NCBI GenBank assembly: GCA_963971575.1
Contig: OZ020611.1
Location: forward strand, 27,759,279-27,823,278
DNA: 64,000 nucleotides
Reading direction: 5' to 3'
DNA from: Liopterus haemorrhoidalis
Taxonomy: Eukaryota > Arthropoda > Insecta > Coleoptera > Dytiscidae
Made by a program: the position numbers and the translations under genes. Below are positions 9,776 through 20,217 of the stretch, one piece after another; position 1 is the stretch's first letter; each line of letters opens with the position of its first letter. The notes below the pieces were generated by a model, which worked only from the letters and a program-made list of their open reading frames with translations, was not told the DNA's origin and searched no databases.

Positions 9776-10283
9776 CAGGGAAACCTCGATATAACGGACC
9801 TCGATACAACGGACTTGGGATATAACGGACAGCATGTAAGCGATCGTAAACTGCACGTGACTGCACACTTGGGGTAATATCATTTATCGATGATTCGGCA
9901 GATAGCGAAATGGAATTATATTATACGCACTTTCGCAATTTTAGAGAGTTAATAATTAAGAAACAACAAACCTCAAATATCCAAACAAAAATTGATACAT
10001 TTTTCAAACCAGTGTCACCGAAACCAGGAAATTCAAAAATAAACATTGACGACTCTCCTCAACGGACGTATAGTGACATCATCTGAAGACGAATAAAGTG
10101 CAATTTTAAAGTGTAGAATGTAATTTTAAAGTATTAGAATGTAAACTTTCGTTTATAATACATATATTTCTATTTGATAGTTAATAAATAGTTTATTCAG
10201 AAAATTTATTTTTATATAACGGACATTCGGCTATATCGGACACCCCCTCACCCGCATTGGTCTGTTATATCGAGGTTCCACTG
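9776..10283 (+). mobile_element. pogo/Tigger-like deletion derivative
   Basis: 508-bp element flanked by TA dinucleotides. The left end CAGGGAAACCTCGATATAAC matches the reverse complement of the right end (CAGTGGAACCTCGATATAAC) at 18 of 20 positions. Subterminal repeats of the TATAACGGAC type recur at both ends. It is internally deleted: only the last part of a transposase frame is left (see 9871-10086). Terminal sequence and TA duplication are typical of pogo/Tigger elements. Confidence 0.85.
9871..10086 (+). pseudogene. C-terminal remnant of a pogo/Tigger transposase
   Basis: A continuous frame inside the pogo derivative reads GVISFIDDSADSEMELYYTH, then RNFRELIIKKQQTSNIQTKI, DTFFKPVSPK and a short tail to TGA at 10084-10086. 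Acidic stretch followed by the LR.FRE..I.K.QQ..I..FF pattern is the usual end of jerky/Tigger-type transposases. The CENP-B DNA-binding and DDE catalytic domains are deleted, so the product cannot transpose itself. Confidence 0.7.
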
Positions 10284-10756
10284 TAGTTATGGCTTAAAAG
10301 CGGTAGATTAAAGAAAAATATTTTACTAGAATCTTAGTATTTTCAGTCTCCGATACTGTCTAACCAGCTTAGGGACAAATTATAAAATCAAATATTTATA
10401 AGGTTTGATTAAAAAATTCGTGAACTAGAATTATATAGAAAATATTTTACATTTGAGTCATCCATTTTCAGAAATCATTAAGTCTAAAAATAGTCTAAAC
10501 TCATTTTTCAGAAAATAAAAAAAACTTACAATTTCACAACAGATGAAGGTATAAGAATACAAGTTTTTTTGGTTATTAAAAAATGATTTGGTGAGGATTC
10601 CTGGAGATCAGAGGGATGTAGTTTTTTTTTTTAATTAATAAAGGTATGTTGGATTTTTGAGCTGTAGAGTGGACATAATGAGTTTTAAAACTGTTTTTGA
10701 TTTAATATGTTACATCAAGTTAATAAAATTGTATAAAACATATTTTATTTAAATTA
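10284..10756. other. Unassigned AT-rich spacer
   Basis: Nothing recognised. Confidence 0.35.
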
Positions 10757-10970
10757 CTACATATTACAATTTTTTTGACAGTCAAAAGAACGAACTTTCT
10801 CGCCTTCAAACTCAGCGCGAAGATTGTCATAAAAAGCTTTAGCTTTCAAGTGTACTGACAATTCTGTCTGCAGTTTTTGTTTTGCCACTGGATCAGTAGT
10901 AAGTTTCAAAACTTCTCTGTGCATAAGGCAGAAAGAACAAACATCTATTGCTGGTGATACAAATCAGATA
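10757..10970 (-). pseudogene. Unclassified coding fragment with CxxC motif
   Basis: The minus strand carries an open frame of about 70 codons ending at TAG (10757-10759): FVSPAIDVCSFCLMHREVLK, then KQKLQTELSVHLKAKAFYDN and LRAEFEGEKVRSFDC. There is no ATG start and the frame is isolated. The CSFC pair followed by a K/E-rich helix with HLKAKAFYDNL resembles proteins encoded by dispersed, unclassified arthropod repeats that I recall only in general terms. Could be an exon of such an element; the function is unknown. Confidence 0.4.
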
Positions 10971-11002
10971 TTAATCATAGTAAAAAATGCGAAAAGTGGT
11001 AA

Positions 11003-11332
11003 ATGGTAGTTTACTTAAATTCTTTAGTACTCCAGAACAACCTCACTCTGTACGCAGCTTTCAAGAAATCGGCAGAATTAATTAATACCTGCTCCATCCT
11101 TAACCAAACCGACTTTACAAGTCATGGTCTTCACCTTAATCTAAAAGGAAAAGAAAAGATTATTAATTTTATCAAGTACAGATTTTTACTACCGTTCTTA
11201 ACATCAAATCACACTGAAGCTGAGACCTCGCCAAACATTCAAAAATCCGTTTTGAACATTAAGGATACAGCACTCATACCAGCATCTATGCCGATTGCAG
11301 AGTCTCAAACCACACAGTTTTTTCGTGTCTGA
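11003..11332 (+). CDS. LINE ORF1, C-terminal part with SGNH-hydrolase motif (5'-truncated)
   Basis: 109-codon open frame containing DFTSHGLHLNLKGKEKIINF near residues 50-69. DxxHGLHLNxKGK is the catalytic Asp-His block of SGNH/GDSL esterases found in ORF1 proteins of CR1-like LINEs. The upstream Ser block is missing, so the element is 5'-truncated and the ATG at 11003 is probably internal. The stop TGA (11330-11332) lies inside the start of the ORF2 frame, giving an overlap of at least 38 bases. Confidence 0.65.
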   Translation: MVVYLNSLVLQNNLTLYAAFKKSAELINTCSILNQTDFTSHGLHLNLKGKEKIINFIKYRFLLPFLTSNHTEAETSPNIQKSVLNIKDTALIPASMPIAESQTTQFFRV

Positions 11333-14058
11333 AGAAGAAGAAGAAGAAGAAAAAACAAGCCACAATAAATTCAAGCTATTGTGTCTCAATATTCAGTCCA
11401 TTAGGAAAAAGAACAATGTATTAGAAGCCCTTCTTATTCATGAAAACGTAGATATAGTTTGTCTCAGCGAACATTGGTTGAACGAGATTGAAATGGACGA
11501 ATTCTGTGTAACCAACTATACACTCGCATCTTGTTATGCCAGAAAATGCATGATACACGGTGGAGTCTTAATAGTAGTGAAAAATAATTTTTTGTTCCAA
11601 CCACTTTTAAAGATAAATCAATTTAACATCGAGTTCCATTGCGAAATATCAGCCGTACTCATAAAGGAAGGCGATATTATAATAGTAAATTTATATCGTT
11701 CCCCTAATGGAGATTTAGACATTTTTCTAAATAACCTACAATTAATTTTAAATAATATTAACTTTAAGAGAAATGTCATCATCTGCGGTGACTTTAACGT
11801 CCATTTCAATCTTGAAACACCAGAAGCTTCCAAAGTTACGGATTTGTTCAAAACATTTAATTTTTTAACCTGTGTAGATTTTAACACTAGGGGCAATAAT
11901 AGACTAGATAATGTATTTTATAAATTTAAAACAACTGATTCTGTAGCATCTGCTAGAAAGGTGATAACAACCTTTTCGGACCATGATGGTATTTATTTTA
12001 ATTTTTCGTTTCCAAATTTGCCCTTAAAAAATAACTATCTTGACACTAAAACTGTAAGACCTATTACTATGCAAGGAAAATACGACTTGCATAAAATTCT
12101 TGATTCTGTAGACTGGACTGTGTTAAATAACGTCAATGACGGAAACAAAGCTTTCAGCGTATTTTTCGATATGTTTTTAAAAGCTTATGAAAAAAGTTTC
12201 CCAGTAAGAACTCTAAAACCCACAAAACACAACGAATATGGTTTAAAAATAAACTGGTTTAACAATAATATTAAATTAATGAGAGACAAACTCATACGCC
12301 TAGAAAATTGCTACAGACTAACTCCTAATGAAACAACCCGTACCTGCAGAAACATGTTTCGTGCCGAATATCGTCTAACCATAAAATCAGCTAAAATTAA
12401 TGCCAACTCCCATTATATATCTTCATCAACAAATACATCAAAAGCAACGTGGCAAGTCCTAAACAGTAATAGATGTGCTAGGGTCTCTAGGATTAATACC
12501 TCTATATCAGCGAATGATTTCAATACTTACTTTACCAGTATTGCCAATGAACTGGTTGATTCTTTGCCCCCTTCAAATATTCTACCTCTTACTTTTTTAA
12601 ATGATTTTTCATATCCATCTATTTTTACTTTCACTGAGGTGAGTTATAATACAGTTAGAAATATCATTGATTCCTTGAAAAATAGCAAGTCAAAAGATAC
12701 CTACGGAATAAATGTTGATGTTGTGAAATCAATAAAAAACACAATTATAATACCCCTCACAAATGTTTTAAATTGCTGTATTAAATCTAACACTTTTCCG
12801 AATACTCTAAAAGTAGCTTCAGTAATACCCATACATAAAAATGGTGATCAACATGAATTAAATAATTACAGACCTATATCCCTTTTGCCAATTTTCTCCA
12901 AAATATTAGAAAAAATCATGTCCAATCAAGTCATTACTCATTTTGAAAAACACAAACTATTTAATGAGTCACAGTTTGGTTTCCTCCCTAACTTATCGAC
13001 AGGGGATGCAATTCTTAACTTAATTGCCGAAGCTACTAAAAGTTTAGAGGCTGGTGAATACTGTCTTTCGACTTTCCTAGATTTATCGAAAGCCTTTGAC
13101 TGTGTTTCCCACCCTATCCTTTTAAATAAGTTGGAAAGATATGGTTTTGATGAAGGCAGTTGCGCTTTCGTAAAATCTTATCTCTCTAACAGAAAACAGT
13201 ATGTAGCTATTAATAATATAAAATCTGATCCTCTTCCAGTAAATATCGGTGTTCCTCAGGGTTCCGTTCTAGGCCCGTTATTATTTCTAATTTTTATTAA
13301 TGATTTTCCCCTATCAATAAAGAGCAAAAGCATCCTCTACGCTGATGATACTACATTAATTGTTAGATCTAACGACCTAGATAAAGCACTGTCTAGGAGT
13401 AACGAATTTCTAAGTCAAGCCAAAATGTGGTTTAATGCAAACGGACTATTACTAAATGAAAATAAAACTCAGCAGCTAGTAACAACCTTTAAACATCACA
13501 ATTTCAATAACCCACTTTCCGTTAAATTCTTAGGTATCCATGTTGATCCCACCCTCCAGTGGGATCAACATGTATCCCATCTCTCCAATAAATTATGTAG
13601 TATCATATATCTATTTAGAAATTTAGCGAATTCGGTATCTGAACATGTTATGCGGATAGTTTATTTCTCACTTTTCCAGTCTCAGATCGCTTATGCACTA
13701 TTAGCATGGGGCCATTCGCCCGCTGCAGAAAGAATTTTCTCCTTGCAACGCAGAGCGCTCAGAGTCATTGCTATATATATATTATTGCCTCTTGTTAGCT
13801 TTTAAAAACTTAACCGAATGTGATACTTTTGAACAAATCCATAATTATAATACAAGAAATAAAAATAAGATTTATCCACCATTTTTAAGATTGACTAAAT
13901 CTAAAAATAGCACTAACTATTATTCTTATAAATTTATTAACGTATTGCCAGACTCCTTCAAATCCAATAGTTTTAACTCTTTTAAAAATACCATCAAAAT
14001 TTTCCTTATCAACCATGCTTTTTATTCTATAAATGAATTTTTACAACATAAATTCTGA
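11295..14058 (+). pseudogene. LINE ORF2: endonuclease and reverse transcriptase, one frameshift near the end
   Basis: One frame runs from 11295 to 13805. It encodes an exonuclease-endonuclease-phosphatase domain (KLLCLNIQSIRKKN at the start, LSEHWL, ICGDFNVHF, and SDHDGI at its end) and then a complete reverse transcriptase: NYRPISLLPIFSKILEKIM, FGFLPNLSTGDAI, LDLSKAFDCVSH, GVPQGSVLGPLLF, and the catalytic YADDTT. A frameshift in the TATATATATATT stretch near 13770-13785 moves the last 90 codons into another frame (HNYNTRNKNKIYPPF...FINVLPDSF). No ATG lies in frame before the endonuclease; the first codon of the frame is TTG and ORF1 overlaps it. Reinitiation or a +1 shift would be needed, or a start has been lost. 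Clade CR1/Jockey-like. Confidence 0.85.
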
Positions 14059-14320
14059 ATTATTTTTATTGCTTTTAAAATTGTAGTTGATGCTATTTTG
14101 AATTATTTTGTCTAATTCTTTATTTTATTTTTATTTTCATTCCCAAAGTACATAATTTCTACCAAACAAAATGTTTCATATTGTATATGTACATATTGTT
14201 TGCCATATTGTTTCCTGTACATTTTATTAAATATTACATTCACGATTGTACTGACTGACTTAAAACAAATATTATTGTAATTTTGTCAATAAACAATTAT
14301 TATTATTATTATTATCATTA
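14059..14320 (+). mobile_element. 3' UTR and (ATT)n tail of the LINE
   Basis: AT-rich trailer ending in TTGTCAATAAACAATTATTATTATTATTATTATC; the ATT repeat marks the element's 3' end near 14320. Confidence 0.7.
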
Positions 14321-14885
14321 CTTATAATTCCTCGTCCATTTTTTCATCATACATTCGATGCAGTTTGGCTATAGAAAAATCACTGTGAAAATATTGTCGA
14401 TGAACATTTCCCCTCCTGCAATAATGTTTCTCAACACAGGATAATGATTGAATAAAGGCCTTCATAATTAGAGATATGCGATACTGAGAAAGTATCGATA
14501 TTTGGGTATCGATAATATCGAATAAAATTATCGATACCAGTATCGTATCGAAAAAAAATGTCGATATATCAAATATCGAAAGGAAGAATTAATATATTTT
14601 CTGTAAACGTAAAAAAAAAATTCATTCTTATAATAATAATCTAATTGTTTTACAATAACAAATATATCAAAGTATTATGGGCATTAAAGTAGTATTCATG
14701 GCTGAAAAGTGACAGAAGATCTACACCGACACCGACAAACAACGTAGGCGAGGAAGATTCGTTCATGGAAGAACTAATAAATAAGAGTGAGTCGTTCATG
14801 AAGAGAAGAGGTAGCCGAGGCAAGAGTTCATTTATACACTAGTTTTGTAAGTGAAAGATCGGAAATACCTTCGTAAAATATTTAT

Positions 14886-15115
14886 TATCTATTATCGTTT
14901 TCCTAATTCTGCTGTCCTAGATTTTAACTAACTAAGCTTAACTTAATTACCTAAATTGGTCGTATTTACTAGAGTTTATTACACTATTTTTAATGGGCTT
15001 ATATTTGGGGGAAAATAAAGTATTCTATACCTAAAAACTAGGTAATTAGCTTAGGTTTAGTTAGTAAAAAACTAACACAGCAGAATTGGAAAAATTTGGA
15101 AACGATAATAGTGCG
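14886..15115. repeat. Palindrome with about 65-bp arms
   Basis: TATTATCGTTTTCC...AATTCTGCTGT...ACTAACTAAGCTTAA...AATTACCTA on the left returns inverted at about 15040-15113 (TAGGTAATTAGCTTAGGTTT...ACACAGCAGAATTGG...GGAAACGATAATA). The loop is about 85 bases. Hairpin-forming, MITE-like. Confidence 0.7.
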
Positions 15116-15489
15116 ACGCTCCTACCTCGATACCCTTTTACTCTCAGGCAGGTAGTGGAGTTCGGTCGCAAATGACGCTTACCTGTACTCGTTCAGTTAT
15201 GGTTATTCGGGCGCCAACCGATTGCTCGGATTTCTCAGTGGAGCGAGGTCCGGGTTCCAAGATAACACACACACTCTCTCTCGCATAGGTACACACCAAA
15301 GAAAACAGCAGAAACTTTTAACCCGGATTTATTGTTTTTCAAACGTATTATTACAAAGAAAAAACAAAAAATAAATACAATATAGTCAATGGTGGGATTC
15401 TCCGTCCCTGGTCCTCTGTTGGGGCGTCCTTCGTGGCCGACGTGGACTCTGCAAAGAAACAAACACCCCCCCCCCTCTCTCGCGACACT

Positions 15490-15840
15490 CTATCCGCTTG
15501 AGAAGCGATACGTCTGGCGAAGCTGGAACGGACGCAAACTTTGCCAGCGCGCAACGCTTCCCAATGCCTGTCAAACCCCCACCCTTGGGCTAGAACAAGA
15601 TCTCCCCACCCTGCTCTATCCGTGGTATGAAGTATTGCACCCCTTAGCTGGAACGGACGCAAACCTTAGCAGGGCGCAACACTTCAAGACCAACACAAAT
15701 GCTCCCCTTTTCCCCGCAAAAAGAAAACAACAATCCCTCGCGGCACTCGAGCAGCGTGGGAAGTGATACGTCTGGCGAAGCTGGAACAGACGCAAACTCT
15801 GCCAGTACGCAACACTTCCAAATGCTAGTCAACTATTGTC
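15490..15840. repeat. Three imperfect tandem copies, GC-richer than surroundings
   Basis: The block GAAGCTGGAACGGACGCAAA followed by CTTTGCCAGCGCGCAACGCTT near 15519 recurs near 15646 and near 15777 with substitutions. The first and third copies also share GATACGTCTGGC upstream and CCAATGC/CCAAATGC downstream. Spacing is about 125-130 bases. Open frames cross it on both strands but the sense is unclear; I see no protein motif. Confidence 0.65.
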
Positions 15841-16712
15841 CGTGATGAAGAAGCGGGGTGTTTGTCGATGCTGGAGCATGCGCAGCAGAGCCAGAACACA
15901 ACACTTCAAGAATCTCAAAACAATATACACAAAAATACAATCGACAAAATCAGATAATAAATAACCACAAATTTAATTACTCGTATTCACCAGATGCAGA
16001 GGTTCACTACCTCTGCTAGAAGATAATTTATTTGAAATTCTCCTGTGAGGTCCTATGCATTCAAATACCCATGTGCCAACGAGAGGCAAGAATGTTCGTC
16101 AGCGCTATCTGTTAGGTGTGCAGACAACTACATCCTTACAGAAAAATTTCAAACAAAAAAGTTTGAAAACCGAATGTCTAGATAACCCGCCGAGCATTAA
16201 GTCCCCTCGACCATTGCCGCCTGGTTAAAAATTTCATTTTTGGGACGGTCACTTGTGCATCGTCACAATAGATAATAAACATTGTACGAAGGGATTTTCG
16301 ATCTTTCACTTGCAAAACTGGTGTGTGTATATGAATTCTTGCTGAAGGTCTGAGTAATTGTTTAAAACAGAATTAAACACTCCACTTTTCTTCATTGCAA
16401 GCACCAAATAAATCTATTTTAGTTAACCCTTTATAGGATAGTGGACGATATTTCAACCAAGCAAAAAAAAAAAAATCTAGAAGAGATACAGAGCTATAAC
16501 TCGACCACAAGACTAATATTTATATGCAGAAAACGATGCAGGTTGAATTCTCGACCACATCGCTTTTCCCGCCCAGTTATACACAAAGTGGTTGCTATGA
16601 TAACCAGTGTCTGTTATGACTAAGTTCGGTTTGAGAGTTGTTCTTTGCATCACTCTGTATTTTTATGTAAAATCAAGCTACGGATAAAATAATTCAAATT
16701 GTGCAACAAAAA

Positions 16713-16925
16713 GTAAGTACAATACATTTAGTAGTTTTCAATGACATATTATATATGGAAATATTTGTTTGCGATAAGATGTTATTCATGTAACAATATA
16801 ACATAACCTCGATTCGTGCAATCTAACCGTATATTTTTTAGTTATTTTGTTAAAATTTTTGTCCCATTGCACTAAATGCTATTTGTGCCTAATACGGCCC
16901 ATAACACCGCATATATTTTTTACAG
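16713..16925 (+). other. Predicted 5' UTR intron of the piggyBac transposase gene
   Basis: A strong donor AAA|GTAAGTAC at 16713 and an acceptor TTTTTTACAG ending at 16925 lie two bases before ATGGCATCC. This would remove the in-frame ATG at 16876. Inferred from splice consensus only. Confidence 0.5.
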
Positions 16926-16926
16926 A

Positions 16927-18783
16927 ATGGCATCCAGATTTAGTTATAAACAATTAGAAAATATGGACCCCGAAGATTTATTTGACTTTATTGATGGAAT
17001 TTCGGACACGCAAGCTGAATTGTCCGATTGTGGTGGTGATTCAGATGCTGATGACGCATATCAGAATAATAATAATATTTCTGGAAACGAAGCGATTTCA
17101 AGTAATTCACAATTACTTGATATTGATAGTGACGATTCAGTGAACGATCCTGATTATCCTGATCATGATCTTGTGCCAAAGCAACCATCTAGAACCTGCT
17201 ATTTATCGCCTTCCGATTCGGAGGATGATCAGCCCCTCGCAGATCTTATACAGAGCCAAAATTGGTCAAGGACATCAAAGAATACATCAAATAATTTTTC
17301 GGTATCTACATTCATAGAAAGCTTTGGTCCAAACATTCCGGTAGATATAAACTCGCCGATGAATATATTTATATCACTTTTCGATAACAATCTAATGAAC
17401 ACAATAATACATCATTCAAACATGTATGCTCAACAAAATGGAATCTGTTTAGACTTATCTCTTGAGGAACTACTTGCTTTTTACGGAATATTGGTGATCA
17501 TGGGAATGAATAAGTTGCCGAGTTTACGGTTGTATTGGTCTACTGACATAAATTTTCACAATTCAAGGATTTCATCCATTATGACACTAAAACGATTTTT
17601 AAAAATTTTGCGATTTATACATGTCGTAGATAACAATAAAATGCCCAAGAAAGGGGAAATGGGTTATGATAAACTGTATAAAATTCGACCCCTTATTACT
17701 GGTTTACAAACAAACTTTATGACCTCATTCAAACCTAGCAGATATTTAGCAGTTGATGAGAGGATGGTCGCTTTCAAAGGAAGAACCACTCTGAAACAAT
17801 ATATGCCTATGAAACCAGTCAAGCGAGGCTTCAAGGTTTGGGCATTGGCTTGTTCTCAGAGTGGATACTTATTAAATTTTTCCGTGTATGAGGGGAAAAA
17901 AGACAGCGAGGAAACTGGTCCACTAGGTGAAAAAACTGTATTGGAACTAACCAATGAATTTACAAATAAAGGCTACTGTGTTTTTTTTGATAATTTTTTC
18001 ACTAGCTTCCCCCTTTTGAAAAAATTGCAAGAACGCAAAACTTTTGCTTGTGGCACAGTGAGGGTAAATAGAAAAGGTTTCCCTTTCCAGGATTTTGTTC
18101 CTGACAGAGAATTGAAAATGGGACAATTCGACAATCTGACTAATGGAGATATAACGGTCAGTAAATGGAAAGATCGCGGAAAGAAATGTGTAATAGTAGC
18201 AAGTTCCATGCATGATGTAAGCGACACATCAACAGTACTTAGGATGAATAGGAAAGGTGAAAGAGAACCTGTTGTTTGTCCAAAAAGTGTAGCAGACTAT
18301 AATGCATACATGGGCGGAGTAGACCAATTCGATCAACTACATTCATGTTACAATATATCATGGAAATCTCGGAAATGGTGGTTGAAATTGTTCTACTATT
18401 TTCTGGACGCAACAATAGTGAATAGTTATATATTATATAAAATTGAATTTACTCGACAGAAGCCCCGAGAAAAACCTAAAAGTCATTTAATTTTTAGAAG
18501 TATTCTGGCTAATCAACTGTGCGGACAATATAGTGGCAGAAAAGTCAAAGGAGCAGCTTTAATAATAGGGAAAAATAAAATGAAGAAGTGTGATGGACGA
18601 GCAGTGAGCGTAGAGAATTCAGTTCGGCTAGCAAATGTGGGAGAACACATGCCTAACCAAAGTACATCAAGAAGATGTGCGAGATGCAGCACAGCGAAAA
18701 ATCCAAAAAGATCAAGTGTGCAGTGTTCAAAATGCCTTGTTGCACTCTGCATTCCATGTTTTGGTCCATTTCACAACAAATAA
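16927..18783 (+). CDS. piggyBac transposase, full length
   Basis: 618-residue DDE transposase that excises and inserts at TTAA. I chose the ATG at 16927 (MASRFSYKQLENMDPED) because it directly follows a predicted acceptor and begins the usual acidic N-terminus; an ATG 51 bases upstream is in frame but probably intronic. The catalytic core (about 130-500) keeps all acidic residues: D277 in VDERMVAFKG, D355 in FFDNFFTS, and D466/D469 in GGVDQFDQLHSCYN. The segment RKWWLKLFYYFLDATIVNSY follows. The C-terminus holds a cysteine-rich zinc domain (CARCSTAK...CSKCLVALCIPCF) used for end binding and nuclear localisation. No stop or frameshift. Length matches the family (about 550-650). Confidence 0.95.
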   Translation: MASRFSYKQLENMDPEDLFDFIDGISDTQAELSDCGGDSDADDAYQNNNNISGNEAISSNSQLLDIDSDDSVNDPDYPDHDLVPKQPSRTCYLSPSDSEDDQPLADLIQSQNWSRTSKNTSNNFSVSTFIESFGPNIPVDINSPMNIFISLFDNNLMNTIIHHSNMYAQQNGICLDLSLEELLAFYGILVIMGMNKLPSLRLYWSTDINFHNSRISSIMTLKRFLKILRFIHVVDNNKMPKKGEMGYDKLYKIRPLITGLQTNFMTSFKPSRYLAVDERMVAFKGRTTLKQYMPMKPVKRGFKVWALACSQSGYLLNFSVYEGKKDSEETGPLGEKTVLELTNEFTNKGYCVFFDNFFTSFPLLKKLQERKTFACGTVRVNRKGFPFQDFVPDRELKMGQFDNLTNGDITVSKWKDRGKKCVIVASSMHDVSDTSTVLRMNRKGEREPVVCPKSVADYNAYMGGVDQFDQLHSCYNISWKSRKWWLKLFYYFLDATIVNSYILYKIEFTRQKPREKPKSHLIFRSILANQLCGQYSGRKVKGAALIIGKNKMKKCDGRAVSVENSVRLANVGEHMPNQSTSRRCARCSTAKNPKRSSVQCSKCLVALCIPCFGPFHNK

Positions 18784-19483
18784 TATTATTTTGTATTTAT
18801 TGTAAATGTTTTGAAATGATTTTTTTTAAATGGTCGAAATTTAGACCAGTATATATTGTAATATTATATATTTATAGACGGACTATGGTCAAAATATAAA
18901 CCACCCTCTAATTAAGTCTGTATGCAATAAAAAAAAATCTAAATATAAATTTCGTTTATTATTTGATAGGTAAGCTAGAATATATGTATAAAAAATCATG
19001 GAATATTATTATCTTATTCTGTCCTATAAAGGGTTAAATAGGCCTACACTTTGCTTCTTGGTGGTGACATTTTTAATTAAAATACAAAAATATCCAATAA
19101 CATTTCATAATCTCAAACGTAGAGAAAAAAGGCACCAAACGGCAGCAAATTCTAAATTGTTCAACGCATGTTTCTTGGCGTACTATGTCCTGCGCCATTG
19201 CGATTGCGTATCTCGCGCTACCAGTTTTTACAAGAGTACAATTTTAAGAAGTGTTTCCTATTGAAAAAAATTTAATCACAGAAATATTTATATATGGATA
19301 AATAAAATATTTACGATATCATTAAAAAAAAGAAACGATGCGATACTAGGTCAAATATACTGATATTAATAAAGTATCGGAAGATTAGTAACGATACTAT
19401 AATCGCGATATCGAATGAAAAATATCGATACTGGTTTCGTATCAATAGTATCGGACCATCCATATTCATAATATAATATTATT

Positions 19484-20217
19484 CTAATAAAGCTCAGTCG
19501 TTGAAACAGCGCAGTTCGTCATTTTGCGTCATAACGTCAATGACAAACTTAGTAGCGAAAAAATAACTAAATCGATATTTTTTGCATGTGAATTATAGAC
19601 TAATATTGCTCTTTACTCTTTTATTTTACTAAAACATACCTTTTGAAATCATATTTAGTTTGTGTTCGATAGTCATTTTGAAGATTTACAAATTTTAAAA
19701 GTGTTTATTTAATATAGGGACATTTGTATTAGCATCTCCGAAGAAAACGATGTTTACATTTGTCATTTAATAATACGTCTGTTGTGATTTGATACTGACT
19801 TGTGCTCAAATATCTAACTTATAGTAATTTCTAAAAACCTTTTTTATTTAGTTTGTGGTTTATTTAGCAGTTTTATGTTTGGTTATATATTTTCTTATAG
19901 ATTTTCTTATTTGATTTTGTGTGTACTGCATAGTTTTTAGGTTATATTCAACTTATTTTTATTTTCTTTTCTTTGATCATATTTTTGGATCAGATCAGTC
20001 CTTTGTAGGACTATTTTGCCTATTAGAATAGTTTATTTGTTTCTATTCTGTTCTTATTCTTATATTTTCATTTCATTTAGATACAAGTGACAGCGTACAA
20101 ATATTACATTCGTTAAATAGATGAATGTAAACGTAGTAAACCTGACGTCACATTTTTTTGTGACGTTTCAAATGACGCAACTGCACTTTTTCGCCGATTT
20201 TCCTATATTAGAATAAT
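19484..20217. mobile_element. Non-autonomous inverted-repeat element (MITE-like)
   Basis: Left end CTAATAAAGCTCAGTCG...GCGCAGTTCGTCATTTTGCG resembles the reverse complement of the right end (CTAATATAGGAAAATCGGCG...GTGCAGTTGCGTCATTTGAA). Arms of about 60 bp, imperfect, rich in CGTCA/TGACG. No open frame of note between them. Superfamily undetermined. Confidence 0.5.

Larger units (their letters stand above)
14828..16345. mobile_element. Element with long (about 75 bp) terminal inverted repeats
   Basis: The left arm near 14828-14900 (GCAAGAGTTCATTTATACAC, TTTTGTAAGTGAAAGATCGG, TATTTATTATCTATT) matches the reverse complement of 16265-16345 (GCAAGAATTCATATACACAC, TTTTGCAAGTGAAAGATCGA, TGTTTATTATCTATT). 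No transposase frame between them. The interior includes a second palindrome (14886-15115) and a GC-richer tandem region (15490-15840). Exact ends and target duplication could not be fixed. Confidence 0.6.
16427..19033 (+). mobile_element. Complete piggyBac transposon
   Basis: 2607 bp between two TTAA sites (16423-16426 and 19034-19037), the strict target of piggyBac. The ends are perfect inverted repeats CCCTTTATAGGA at 16427 and its complement TCCTATAAAGGG ending at 19033. The element has an uninterrupted transposase and a predicted 5' UTR intron. It sits inside the older hAT-like element. Everything needed for autonomy appears to be present. Confidence 0.95.
14469..19464. mobile_element. 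Composite element with hAT-like ends and 8-bp target duplication
   Basis: TTCATAAT occurs exactly at 14461-14468 and 19465-19472, flanking ends that read TAGAGATATGCGATACT (left) and, reversed, TATGGATGGTCCGATACT (right). Both ends are followed by TATCGATA-rich subterminal repeats (AGTATCGATATTT on each side). An 8-bp duplication and TA..G ends fit the hAT superfamily. No hAT transposase frame is visible. The interior has been filled by an element with long inverted repeats (about 14828-16345) and by a complete piggyBac (16427-19033). Confidence 0.75.
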
